Below the pieces are notes generated by a model that searched no databases, was not told the origin of the DNA, and saw nothing but the letters and a program-made list of their open reading frames with translations. From NCBI GenBank assembly GCA_959347315.1, contig OY365807.1:11077787-11141786 (forward strand): 64,000 nucleotides of DNA, read 5' to 3'. The translations under genes were made by a program, and so were the position numbers. This document shows, one piece after another, positions 1 through 13,200 of this stretch. This stretch comes from Bimastos eiseni (Eukaryota; Annelida; Clitellata; Crassiclitellata; Lumbricidae). Position 1 is the first letter of the stretch. The number at the start of each line of letters is the position of its first letter.

Positions 1-273
1 TTAGCTAGAGACCGACCCCATTTAAAAGCCTCCATCAGATCTGAGTGCTTGTTTAGCTAGAGACTGACCACAGTGAATGGCCTCCTTCAGATCTTAGTGC
101 TCTTTTAGCTAGAGACCGACCCCATTTAAAAGCCTCCATCAGATCTGAGTGCTTGTTTAGCTAGAGACTGACCACAGTGAATGGCCTCCATCAGATCTTA
201 GTGCTCTTTTAGCTAGAGACCGACCCCATTTAAAAGCCTCCATCAGATCTGAGTGCTTGTTTAGCTAGAGACC
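1..273. repeat. Higher-order tandem repeat: alternating 52-bp monomers (104-bp unit)
   Basis: Monomers begin at 1, 53, 105, 157, 209 and 261, each opening with TTAGCTAGAGAC. Odd monomers continue CGACCCCATTTAAAAG and even ones TGACCACAGTGAATGG, so the repeating unit is an A/B dimer of 104 bp. Copies of the same type are almost identical. The array ends in the sixth monomer near 273 and starts before the window, so its full size is unknown. It has no spacers and no coding potential. Confidence 0.9.
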
Positions 274-1506
274 ATGCATACACCTAAGTTAACAAGCATA
301 TGAGTACTGTTCTTTATCGCTGGGGGTTGGGCTAGAAGCGACTCTGAGTTGGTATCTTGGGAGTGGCACCATACAAGAACGCTGAATCAATGAACAATTA
401 TTTCTTCAGTATCGCTGCTCCAATGTAATAAACACCATAATTTATATAGCACTTCTACAAATGCTAAAAACTTCAGTATACCATAATCAAACAGTGGTTC
501 AAACATTCTCAAGATGGTTATATACAAAGAAATCATAGAAGAGCTCAATGGGTTGCAGCCAAACATGCAGGCCTTCTGTTACTTCAAGTCAGAATGTTAC
601 CACCAGAGTTACATCACAGACATTTTAGCCAAAAGATTATCTTACAGAAACTTGCAAAGTTACCTTTGTAAAAACTTAACTATAGAATCATGGTTTCACA
701 GAAAAATGCTACATTGAAAATTCAAAGATATTAGTTAAAATTGCAGAAATCCATGATTGAATAAAACAAATGTAAATATGCAAATCATCATCATTATCGT
801 TCCCCAAATATCTTGCCACAGATGGTGCAACAGAAATTTACATTCATGGAAGGAAAGATATGCACATACAGAAATTTTAAACAACAACACAATGTAACAA
901 TACATTGACAAAACTGCTTTTTAGACCTTCTGTGGTAGTTGCAAGGCAGATGGACAACAGTCAAGCAGTGCTGTTGGTTTGACAAGATCAGACACTTACA
1001 CAACGTGGCGAATAAACCAAATGCGATTTTCACTAGAACTAATGCATAAGCTGATATTAGCACTAATGTCGAAACTCACACAGATTCAAAGGCAACTGTT
1101 AGTAAACAAAAACAACATTCTTGGTCAGCTCAAGAAAATCGACAGAACTGCCAATATCAGTCAATTTAAAAACATGAAAGAACAAAACCACAGGTGTACT
1201 CAAAGAAAAGACACACGCGTACCACATTACGAACAATAGCATCTTGATTAATTAGACGGATGAAAAGCATGAAAAAGCACAATGCTTTGAAATGAAATAG
1301 TAATCAAAATTATTATTGCGATTATTCTACTGAACACGAGTCTTACATGCCTCAGAAAGTTGATACCAACAACAGACTGCACAAGAATCACTAACATAAT
1401 CCCTAAGCTCCTTTGGAAATATTCAATTCAATATTTTTCTCTAATTCTGGTAAATACCACTAATTTATCCTCCTTTCAGATGAGGAAATAGAGGCAATCT
1501 TTTTTA
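274..1506. other. AT-rich flank without a recognised gene
   Basis: Only short open frames occur (longest 89 codons, 794-1063, minus). None has a recognisable motif or convincing splice sites. The stretch lies beyond the 3' end of the SFMBT gene and could hold distal 3' UTR, but nothing seen proves that. Confidence 0.4.
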
Positions 1507-1907
1507 TAGGGCATAACCGGAAATCACCTATGATATTCGCCTCCTCCGAAAATCCTGTTTTCAAAACTTTTTGGAAGTATTCACCTCAGCAAATATAACA
1601 CACACCAATAGTTAAAACTAAAAAATTTAATTGAATAATTTTAAACATTTAACAATCTAATAACGAAAAATTAAAAATTTTAAGCCATATTAGTGGTTAT
1701 TACAGGCACAAACATTTACTTTGATAATCTTTCATTACGCGAAACGGCAAAAGTGACGAAAGGCGATAATTTTAAGTTTCGCCTGCGGATGGTACTTGCG
1801 GGCTAGAGTTGGCACTACTATTCGCTTCATACCTGGATCCGGCAAATAGTGCATCCAAATACTTGGATTCGGTACTCTGTGGAAATTGTCTACTCGGTTG
1901 TGCCCTA
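1507..1907. mobile_element. hAT-type MITE, family A, copy 1
   Basis: The left end reads TAGGGCATAACCGG and the right end is its imperfect inverse (CGGTTGTGCCCTA). The flanking 8-mers CTTTTTTA and CTTTTTTT match at 7 of 8 positions, as expected for a hAT 8-bp target duplication. The interior is non-coding. Its ends align in inverted orientation with the better-preserved copy at 14908-15548. Confidence 0.75.
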
Positions 1908-2666
1908 CTTTTTTTATTTTATCTGTAAAGTTATAGATAAAAAAATACATCAAAATGCTGAGTCAGTTACAACTTAATGAGGTTAAAGTAAAACTTGCCA
2001 GTCTTCAAGCTAACCAATAGAGAAATATGACATAATCAAACTTCATCCCTGCTAATACTGCTATGGTAACCAACTGCTAAAGAAAGAGCTGCAGTTGGCC
2101 AAATCCACTGCTCATGTGTGCTCAAACACTGCAAACACTGAAAATCATCTAGTGTCGAGGCACGAAACGTTAATGCATGCTGTTATGATTACTGTTATGA
2201 TTACTACGCTAAAAATATAAAAAAGAATATGCAACGTGAAATCAGTATAATGCCATCTTTGGGAGTCATGTCAAGGAATAAGAAGTGGTAATTACACATC
2301 TTATTTGTAAATGCTGAACTGAATTTGGGATCCAAGCTTGTCACCATATTATATTAGAATTCATGCCATGATGAATTCGTGTTATAATATAGAATGTTTT
2401 AATGCAGATTGAGCTTATTGTACATAAATATTTCACTCATGCATGAATAAACGACAAGGGCAAAGCTACAGGACTACATGGCTCATTGACGTGCAGTCAA
2501 TTTCCCATCATGTGCCGAGATCTTGGCCTTCACAGAGTCCACTACCAATGCAATCTTTTCCTCAGTACAATCAGTCAGATGTCACTTGTGTATTTGGTGT
2601 AGCAGAGGTCGTCACGCAAAGTGTCTCTAAACGAAAATATTATCATCTGAGGCTGTATGGATCTTT
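1908..2666. other. 3' flank and probable 3' UTR of the SFMBT gene
   Basis: This stretch follows the SFMBT stop codon on the minus strand. The first minus-strand AATAAA noticed lies at 1918-1913, about 750 bp after the stop and next to the MITE, so the polyadenylation site is uncertain. No other gene is visible. Confidence 0.35.
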
Positions 2667-4243
2667 CTACAAGGCAAACTTTTGGTAGAAGGTGACCTTA
2701 AGGCGTTCAATCTGGTGACAGAGCTTGACTGCTGGACCAAGCTTCGGTTCAAGGTGCTCCTGGACCATGGGCAGTGAAAGGAGCAGCAGAGACTGACCAT
2801 CAATCTCCTGAAATTAAACAATGGTCAACATAACTTTAATAGCAATAGAGTAATGTAAAATGTCTCTTGCAAGCATGTATAGTAATGTAAGTGCTTCTTG
2901 TAAGCATGCAGAGTAATGTAAAATGTCTCTAGTATGCAAGTAGAGTGATATAAAGTGTCTCTTGCAAGCATGTAGAGTAACATAAAGTATTTCTTGTAAG
3001 CATGTAGAGTAATGTGAAGTGTCTCTTGCAAGCAAGTAGAGTAACGTAAAGTGTCTCTTGCAAGCACATATTGAGCCATTGTGTGGCACAGTGGCTGATC
3101 GGTTAGAGCGGTCAGCCCGTAACGTTCAGTGTGTGCTGAGCGCGCGGGTTCGAGCCTCGTCCAGGGCGTCAAGTCACTGTGTAGAGACCTTGAGCAAGTT
3201 CTTTGCGCACCACTGCTCTGCAGTACAACTGCAACTGCGCCGTCGAGGTGTGTGTATGCACTTCTGAGCAAAAGATGTTGGAAGAAGGGCGGTATCAAAT
3301 TTCGGTAATAATGAAATAATAATAATAATATTGTAACGTAAAGTGTCTCTTGTATGCATGTAGATGTAAATGTTTTGCATTTTTCTATAGCAGCCATAAG
3401 TGGCCTCAACCCTGACCATTTTTCAATGTGAGTTTGACTAGGCAAGATCTTTCGCTACCTCTTGCCAGATACATGTGTAACCCAATCAAATCAAATGAAT
3501 GTAACCTCTGACACAATATTCAGCAACAGTATCATGCATCAGTTCGCATCATTACAGCGCTCTGTATACGAAGCTGGTCTGCACCAGTGTGGACAGTAAT
3601 GTGCTGCTTCATTGTGTACGCTTGTATTTGTGCATGTACATTCAGTTGTACAGTTTCCATTTGTTTATATGCATGCCAGCAGTGTTCACTGTTCAGTGCA
3701 TTCACGCCTGCATTTGTCTTTGTACTGATGTATATTCGTATTGGGGTCTCTACTGCTTGCAAGTTTTGTGATAGCATTGACATAATTATCATAAATCTTT
3801 CTTACTATCATAACTCAATCAAAAATGAAAATCAATACTATTTTAATGCCCCAAGGTTAACAGGATCCCTTTGGGACTTAGAAATTGCTAACTGTTGATA
3901 CAAATTAATACTATCTCACTAAATAAATTTAATTTCATTATTGCTATTATTATTACGACAATTTTTATTCATGATTTTATAAGGTATGTAGAGAAAGCTA
4001 ATTATAATTGTAATTACTATTCATAGTTATTATGATAATCATTAGTCTTTTCATTTGTTAAGTGCATCATAAGTCATCTTGGGGATAAAATTCCTCAAAA
4101 GCGAACATGACCAACCATACCTGCTCTTTGAAGAGCCTAGCAATACTGGCACAGTCCGTTGTTTTTATGTACTCCACCACTTCCTGTACAGTCCAGTATA
4201 GGGGATTTGAAGCCAACTGCAGTAGCTCCTCACTTATCGGCAC
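2667..4243 (-). CDS. SFMBT: SFMBT C-terminal SAM domain (two exons)
   Basis: Exon 4243-4121 (123 nt) encodes [18 protein letters not shown] and ends FKEQ at a GTATGG donor. Exon 2807-2667 encodes [36 protein letters not shown] and FYQKFAL followed by TAG. The order W-x2-EVV, EIDGxxLLLL and LGPAxKLCHxIExLK is that of the SAM domains of SFMBT and Scm, which mediate protein-protein association. The intron between the exons holds a 32-bp minisatellite and a SINE. Confidence 0.94.
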
Positions 4244-7200
4244 CTACAAGAAATTAACAAGTAGAAGAACCCTTGAGGGAAACACAATAAACGTAATGTA
4301 TCTCACATGCAGCATCAACTAAGTTGCGGCTTTGACAGCTTGGTGTTCTCATTAAAATTGAATTGAGTTGAATCAGACAGTGTCATTTTACACCCCATGT
4401 AATGATTTTACAAAGACGTTTACGGTGAGAATTGCCGCTAAACGTTAATGATAAAATGACACCGATCATTATGTTCTCAACACTGAAAATAATATCTGTA
4501 CATGAATTGTTAATTCCAGAATTTATGTACAGATATGACAGCCATCACAACCCAAAGTTATTCATGGCTATGTCCTCAAATCCTCTCAAATTCATATTTA
4601 CTGTACAAGATCGCAAGATGACTAGTGAACTCTCTGTCCACCTTCCATCTCGTCTCCAAGAGTCCCAGCACATTAAAGTTTGCTTTTCTCATCATCCCAT
4701 AATGGTTAAAACCCTATTTAAGCACGACTCTGGTTCCTATTGGATCTACTGATTGTTTCTCAATACCTAAGTAAAGTTTAAAAGTCAGTCTGCATACTCC
4801 TTTGTTTAAGAATCAACCAACAAAGAAAAGAATAATGCATGCACGTAGAAGAATATTTATGCAACTCTTCAAAGAAAAACTGAAAGACACCAAGTTACAT
4901 ACTGTAATACACAACGAGGCAAGAAAGCTCGCCGATCCATTGCCGCATTGACAGAACAAGCAATAACATACTCAGCTTAAAGAGAGCTAGACAATTATCC
5001 TCACCACTTAATCCTTTAATGACCAGCCAGTTTGATTTCCCATACACTCTACTATGTGCTGGTCATTAAAGCGCTAAATAGGACATAATATTACAATTTA
5101 AACATCACATTTAAGGGGTCTCATCTCGTCAAGTCCAATACGACATGCACAAACATATTACTGTTGCACCAATAAACAGTCATTGTAAGTCAAAGCAATA
5201 CAAACAAACCTGCGTCGGAATGCTCGACATCTCCCTATCATTAGAAGCTTGAGTAGCATGCAGAACTTTCTTATGAGTCCTCCTGTCGAAGCTGTACCTC
5301 GGCCGCTTCAGGCCCCTCATCTGCATGTCCGTCACACACGGCACCCTGCGCTTCCGACTGACCCGCACCACTGACTCACGACTGTCCCTGCTTTCGTTGT
5401 CGTTTTCCATCAGGCATTTCCAGCTTCCTGTACTGTTGCTCTCCACTTCTTCATCGTCGCCTGGAGACGAGACCCTTCCAACAAGGCCGTGTTTCTTGCG
5501 CAGCGTCAGAAGGAGCTTCTTGTGTTTACGGCGTCTGCCCGGTTTCTTCGCACCAAAGTCAAGATTGCTGTGGCCACCGGGCGGACGACCAATCTTGCAT
5601 TTCTTCTGACCAAAATTGTAGGCTGTAACAAGACGAAAGACTGAAGAAAGCATTCTAACATAATACCTTGATAAAGACATAAGTTAAGCTATGGTATGGT
5701 AAGCTAGTTAGATTAGAAGTTTGAACTGTCTTTAAACAAGATATCAAAACTCAATTATAAGCTAGGGTATAGTAAACAAGTTAATTTTAAGAACTTCTTT
5801 GGCACAATCTACAGCTTAAAAAGCATGGGTATTTATAGTGGGCTGACTATAACAGTTGTCAGCGAGAACAAACTCTGACGCAATGGTGACTAACATGACA
5901 CTTCGAATGCGATAGAGTCAGGCATCTCATATTTATATCGTAACATTTGTGACAGCAATATAAAGTTAGTCGTCAGTGAAATGTGAGTTAATTTTAGAAC
6001 CTTTAAAACACTTTCCGACTCCCAAAATGTCGTAGTATGCAATGAATCACCAGTGCTGCTATGTTTGTTTATCGCTGCTGAGCTGGGAATAACGGACTAA
6101 AACCTACTTCAGAATCAGACTAATCTTATTCATAGCTTAGAGCACCAAGCCTATCTCATGAATACTGTTGACTTAACCCTCTAGTCAGATGCATTCCACA
6201 TTTAAGTCGGGAATAAGCGTTAAGCCTGTCTCACAAGAGCTACTTCACATCGTCTTTGCCAGAGTAGGTATGAAACAGATCTTCATTAACTTACGGTATT
6301 TTCCCTTGGCCAGACGTAGACAATTTTCTGGACAAACGGTGTCGTAAGATTTTGGACTGATCAGGTTTGGACAACATTCCAAGCGCCTGCATACAGCACG
6401 ACAGAAGTCTGTGATCTGATCGCTCGAGTCACAGATCTCAACAGTAGCGCTGTAACTCTTCCCCTTATACCTACATGTATAAACATCAAACAGCTTTATC
6501 ACTCTTCAGATTTCCTCAGTAGTTCAGATTATTTTTAACAGTTCAGACTATTTCCGATTAAAGGAACATGAAAAGGGATCCTTCCAAATTTCTCAGAGTG
6601 GATTAGGACCAATTCAGATTCACAATGTCTCTCCTATATGTGCATTGCTAGAAATAAAAAAAATCAGAATCCCATTTCAGCATCATATCTCTCAAATGCC
6701 TCTGTCTTGACCAGTTGTTTAATATAGTTCAAAGCTCAGAGGGTACTAAATAGTGTAGTGTTTAGCATGTTGAACTGTCAATCAAGAGTTCAAATCCCCA
6801 CCTGGGACAGAAATCTGGTTGAAGATTTCTGTCACCTGCACCTCCCAGCCAACTCGGCTGACCTTACCCTGTCAGAGGGAAGATGGACAGATAGGAATGG
6901 CGTCATGCCCATACATGCCAACACTAAGAAAAAGGAAGTTGCCAGCACTTCATACCCATGGATGGGAATACTCTTTGTCTTCAAAGCTACAAAAATATGA
7001 TCTCTGACCAGTCAAGTGACTTTATAATGGTTAGTGAAACTCGTCAACACTGCTGTTCAAGTCTTTGAATATTTTCATCAACTGCTTTCAACCAGAGATA
7101 TCGGTATTTTCCCGTTGGCCACAATTCTTTGGTTAGCGAGTGGTCAAAGTCAGCATGTGACAAAGCCAGGATGTGTTAGTACATATCAGCCTTTCACAGA

Positions 7201-10200
7201 CTGGCTAATTCCCCATGAAAAACAAAGGGAACATACTTGGCCTTTAGGACCTGATGGTTCATGTTGGTATTCGGCTTTCCCTTGAGCTGGAGTTCTCGCA
7301 GGACACGACTCGATTTGTAGGCAACTTTTATCAGCTTCGTCAGCACGGTCGTCATCACAAGCACAACCGGACCCGGTCCAACCGATCTTGGCAGAAGGAC
7401 CAGACGGCCTTTGCTAAGGTATCGGCCTGTGAAACAGCGGTAGTTGAAGTAGATTTTGGGACACCAGGCACTTGACTCTACAAAATAAATTTCAATTCAA
7501 TTTGAACACTAATAGTGTTTAACTAAATTTCAATGCAGACAAAAATTCAATAAAAATGTACACCAATTAGCACAAAAGATCTTCAAAAACTTTATGGCTA
7601 TACGCTAGCAAAATTTACACAGCAACAAATTTATACATTAGTCTAATTTATTTGTCACCATCGTGAAAACAGAGAATCTCCAACATGAATTATAACATAT
7701 CAAGATTCAAAATGAATCATGTTGGCTACATCAATTTGACCTTGAAGTAAAAAAAGTGTTGGTTGTTCCTGATCGCTATAAAACTCATAAAACAGAAATT
7801 AAACCAATTAATTAAATCACAAATGTAGTATTTATTGAAAAATACTTTTGAGATCAGCTTCTTTCATCTGCATGTACAGTGCACTCCGAGCCTCATCTTC
7901 CAAGTGACGCCTTAAGAAACATAGATATCACACAACTATTTATGAACTGATAACCTAAACATAACATGTTAATTGCTAAAGTAAATGTCACATTCGTCAT
8001 TTATCATTGTCGTCTTAAGCAAAAACAGATAAAAGTCAAGTATAAAGCAAAAAGGTTACTTGGGTTAAACAGCTGACCAAGAAGGAATTATGCTGCCCTT
8101 AATTTGAACCAGATGTTAACGAGCAACAAAAAAAGACCTGGAGTGAATATACTAGCGCTGCTGGTGCATTGAGTACATTCTTTGAACATAACTACAACAT
8201 ATTAGATGTTTGCTCACTCTAAGGCAACTAAGAGACATTCTGAAATGTGTTCTGCCTAGTGTTCTTAGCAAATTTTCCAAGAAACTCGAGGTCCTATGGG
8301 GAATACTCCAAAAAACCAAAGGTTCTTGAATGACCAAAAAAACTTATAATTATAATTGCTCTCAAATAATCCTCACAAAAATATAGACCTTGAACAAAGC
8401 AGCAAGCCCTTGCTTGCATTCATTGTAATTGAGAAACAACTTCTAGGTCAAAGTTCATACTCGGCCTGAACGGTGGCAAGTCGCCTCGTTGCAGTGAGTT
8501 TAGGCGTCTTGAGCGGGCACTCATTGCTTTCACACCAGCCAATTGGAAAGACATCAAATGTTTCAAGTGGAACAATATGATCAGGAACAGAAGGCGGATT
8601 ATGATCGAGGTGTAGCCACATGACTCGATTGACGACCCGCGTGATCGTCGCTGCACAGATTTGTCCTGGTTGACCTGGGTTCACTGCCTCAAGTTTCATG
8701 CCAACCTCAAACCCAAGTGACTCACAGCCTGTCATCTGCAAAGAATTTGACGCAGGAACAATTAAAATTTAACATATACATTATTCACACGGTAAAATAA
8801 TCTTAAAAACTAATATCACACAATTTGCATAAATAGGATCATAAAACTAGTTAGTAAATCCGACCTTGAAGACAAACAAAACTACACCTCCTTTAGTAAA
8901 GAAAATATTTATCAAGATGATTAGGTGGAAAATGAATCGGCATTTCACCGGTTTTTATCTGTTTATTACTTCCAATAAAAAGAATTAAACACACCATATT
9001 GAACAGTTCATTTGGTGCAGGTTCTGAGGAATGTTCATTCAGATACTTAGTCCAGTCAAAATCTGTTCCTACAAGAAGCAAAGCAGTGATTTAGAGATTT
9101 AGAATAATCTGTTTTAACACCATTTTTAACCAAATCTAATCATATCTGATGCTTGGTGACAATACAATAAAACTACAAGATAAATCGAACTTATATCTTT
9201 GAACATTAGAGACAAAGCCAAGTACATAAAAACCTTACGCATGTTCGTCAGACAGGCTCAATTTAATGTGTGCAGTGCAGATCTGTAAATAGCTCAACAT
9301 CACACAACACTTCAGAGCACCTCTGAATAGTCGTAACTTCTAGAGGAGCTTCATAAATGCTGACAGTACTTGTAATTGTAACATAGGACTGAGAGGTCGA
9401 TGGTTGACTGGGATGAGAATCAGAAGAATGTGGGATGTCGTGGGTTCGATATTACCAACTAGCCCCATAAGGTAGACGCAGCCTTCAACTCTCCATGGGG
9501 CCATGTCAAAGTGAACAGTAGGACAGATGGACGCCTTGCAGGCTGCCATACAGTCAAAATTCGACTCATGTTAAACTTGCTATCATCTGTTCCTACTATT
9601 ATATGTATCACACTGCAGTTTGTCAGTATGAATTGAATAAATGAAAACATCATTATTAGTATCAGCAAGAAGTGATACAATTACAAATTACAGGCAACAT
9701 GTATGCAATAACTGACACAACTGCAAAAAAAACACTGTGAAACACGCTGTGAACGAAACGAATTAGTACATTTAGAGTCATCAGTTTAATTACAAGTGTT
9801 GGTAAAATTACAATGAGGAACAACCTACTGAATAGGAATACAAAGCAGACGTGTTCTTACTGCTGACATAGGGACAAGCCTTCTGACAGAGCGTGTTAAC
9901 TGGAATGCCACGTAAAATGGATTAATGCACAAGTAATCTGTGCCCACATCCATTAGCGCACCCATTTGACTTTTAGAGTTGCAGCCCTACTGTTGAGATC
10001 AGTGACCCTATTACACGGTCTTTCTAGTACGGCATGTTAAGTTAATAGTCTTGGGGACATAACGCCAAAGCATGTTATCCGGGATTGCTTTAAAGGGTCC
10101 ATGCTGTGTAAGAAGCTCTGTGTGGGATTCTGTGATGAGTGCAAGTCAACGTATTAATTGACAAAACTTGTCACATTTTTATAACACTTCATAAGCACTC

Positions 10201-13200
10201 ACCATATAGTGTTACATTATTTGTCAAGCACCATCCAACTGGAAAGATATTAGCGGAACCGGAATGACAGCTGAACTGAATCAATTCCGCTTCATCCGTA
10301 AGTATCAGCTCAACCACAAAGAAAAACTCGTTGATGACACGCTTAACAGTTGCTGGGTGAATCGTGGAAAGGGTGTGCGGATGAACTGCTTCCAGCATCC
10401 ACCCTTCCACAAAGCCATGCTTCAGTAGTTTTGGCTGATCCTGAAAAAGCAAGAAATTTTTTTAAGTTCAGGTATATACACATGGCAAGTCAAAGCTTTA
10501 GGAGGCGATGTCAGGTACGGTAAGGTGTCATGTAAGTTAAAGCAGCTGCATCATGATGCTAATGCAAATATAAAAAGGTTATTTTAAAAGGCAAAATGGT
10601 TCTACATAACTGGACACATAACAGTCAACGCCCTTCAAAACGACGACTGCATTAAAAAAATAACTAACTTATACAAAGGTAAAAATAATAGAAACAATGA
10701 CAATAATTACAATGGTAGAAGATGAAGAAATAACGATCGTGACCTTCCTACATTGCTTGAACAATATTGGGAGCTATTCTCTAGTAATGGTAAAAATAAA
10801 TGTATTTAAACAATAAAAGATCATTAAAATGGAGACACCAAACATGGCTTACAGTACACTGTTTTGCTAATAGACACATTTATGCTTGGCCAATGTGATA
10901 TTTTAACATCATTAAGGCCAGCACATAGAGAGCCTCTGAGTAGATGTCTTGAAAGGGCACTATATAAATGTTTTAAATGCATTGCATGTCTTATACTGAG
11001 GCTGCATCTGAACATTCCAAAGATGAAATCATAAATTTTGGATACATATCCTTGATGCATATGGACCAACAAATTCTGTTAAAATAAAGTGCATCCTAAA
11101 AATTCCAGTGCAGTAAAATGCTAATTACATACAGAATGATGCTGTATTCTGGAAAAGCCATGTATAAAGGCTATGTCGTATCTCAATTTAAATAAGGCAG
11201 TTTATACAGCATATAATCATGTAGTAAGTTTCAAGGAGAAGTAAATGCATTCGTACATTTATACAGCACTTGTCACAAACTATCAAAGCATGAAAGACAA
11301 AACAGAAACATGAAATACCTCAAAGATTTCAGACGGTGGCTGATTTTTCTGGAATGATTCAAGGTTTCGTTCTACATAACTGGACACGTAACAGTCAACG
11401 CCCTTCAAAGCGACGACTGCATTAAAAAAATAACTAACTTATACAAAGGTAAAAATAATAGAAACAATGACAATAATTACAATGGTAGAAGATGAAGAAA
11501 ATAACGATCGTGACCTTCCTACATTGCTTGAACAATATTGGGAGCTATTCTCTAGTAATGGTAAAAATAAATATATTTAAACAATAAAAGATCATTAAAA
11601 TGGAGACACCAAACATGGCTTACAGTACACTGTTTTGCTAATAGACACATTTATGCTTGGCCAATGTGATATTTTAACATCATTAAGGCCAGCACATAGA
11701 GAGCCTCTGAGTAGATGTCTTGAAAGGGCACTATATAAATGTTTTAAATGCATTGCATGTCTTATACTGAGGCTGCATCTGAACATTCCAAAGATGAAAT
11801 CATAAATTTTGGATACATATCCTTGATGCATATGGACCAACAAATTCTGTTAAAATAAAGTGCATCCTAAAAATTCCAGTGCAGAAACTAGTATTGAAAC
11901 AATTTTAACATTGGAGGCCAATGACGGATTTCCCAAAAATAATATTACTCTAAATTCTAACAACCTTATTAGTCATCGCTCACATTTCAAATTCACTTTG
12001 ACCTCTCACGAAATTTATACATTTTAGCATAGGATATTTAACTACATCAATCACACCAAAATTTTCAGTTTAAAGCTGAGGATTAAGGCCCTTCTGGCTC
12101 CACAAGTTTTTCAGTAACGGCAGAGATCTTCTGGCCTCTGAAACTATTGCATAAATTATCTAGAATATTTAAGATGTGCTGTACTGACCATCAGGTGGCT
12201 GGTAAAGACATCCATTTTCCCTGCCCCAGCCAAAAAGATGTACCCTAGGATGTAGATAGAACAGCCAGAAGTCATCCACAGCAGCTTCATTAGCTTCATA
12301 TCTCAGCAGCAACCGACCACCAACATTCTCAATGACCTTGACTGGCCAAACGTAGTCAGGTCGAAGGTCAAGTTGAACCTCAAGGAACATGCCCGTTCTA
12401 ATTTGGTCAACAGGCAGTGGACCAGTTCTCTACAAAAAGAACAAACATCATCAGACAGATATCATCTTAGAGATGTTAAACGACAACCGGAATTCCAGTT
12501 TTGAAAACGGTAACCGGTTTCTGCCATTTGCAAAATGGTATTCGGATTTTTTTTCCACCTTATTGTTTATCTCACCTATCTCAGATTAATTCCCATAGGA
12601 AAATGCTCAAGTACTTCGGTCAACTTCAAAGGTATAGACGCGAATAAGCGAAATATTTCCTGTCTGCATCTTCCAACAGGGTGATTAACATCTGCTGATT
12701 ACTAATAAATGGCCTTTGGTCGAGACAAGCCTAACGTGGGAATATGAGCTAGAGGAAGGGTAATCTGAGCCGACAAAGACAGCATCACGCAGATGGAAGA
12801 CCTGACTTCAAAGCACACAGTGAAACCCTTCTGTAGTGTTGCAACTGCATTGCATATTACAATTTACAATATTTATATAAGAACACCAATAAAAACTGGT
12901 AACCGGTTTAAAACTGGTTTTTAAAATCCGGTAACCGGTTTGCCCCAAAAAGCGGTATTAACAACCCTATATCATATCGATGGAATATTATTGTTAATTT
13001 GTTAGTCCTGTAAACACTTGTTAGTTTAGAAAATTTTATACTCAAAAAACATTGCAAAATAGACACTTGAATGCAACTGCTGTCATTTATGGCCACCAAT
13101 AATAGTATTTCAATAAATCAACTGTGCTAGAGCTGTACCGATATCACTTTTTGCCGATACCGATTATTGCCCATATTCATTTGCCGATACCCGACTATTT

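Noticed and set aside
1..273. CRISPR-like array of regular repeats
   Set aside because: The monomers are contiguous without spacers, alternate in two types, and lie in animal DNA.
3080..3160. Functional tRNA gene
   Set aside because: Boxes A and B are present, but the sequence continues into a SINE body and tail that recur elsewhere. No acceptor stem closes.
2814..3445. Overlapping minus frames of 91 and 206 residues with LQE/CKR repeats
   Set aside because: They are produced by a 32-bp minisatellite and a SINE. The frames rotate through the repeat and have no gene support.
10824..11843. Two identical 82-residue minus frames taken as a duplicated gene
   Set aside because: The identity comes from the 515-bp DNA duplication of intron and LINE-tail sequence, not from a coding gene.
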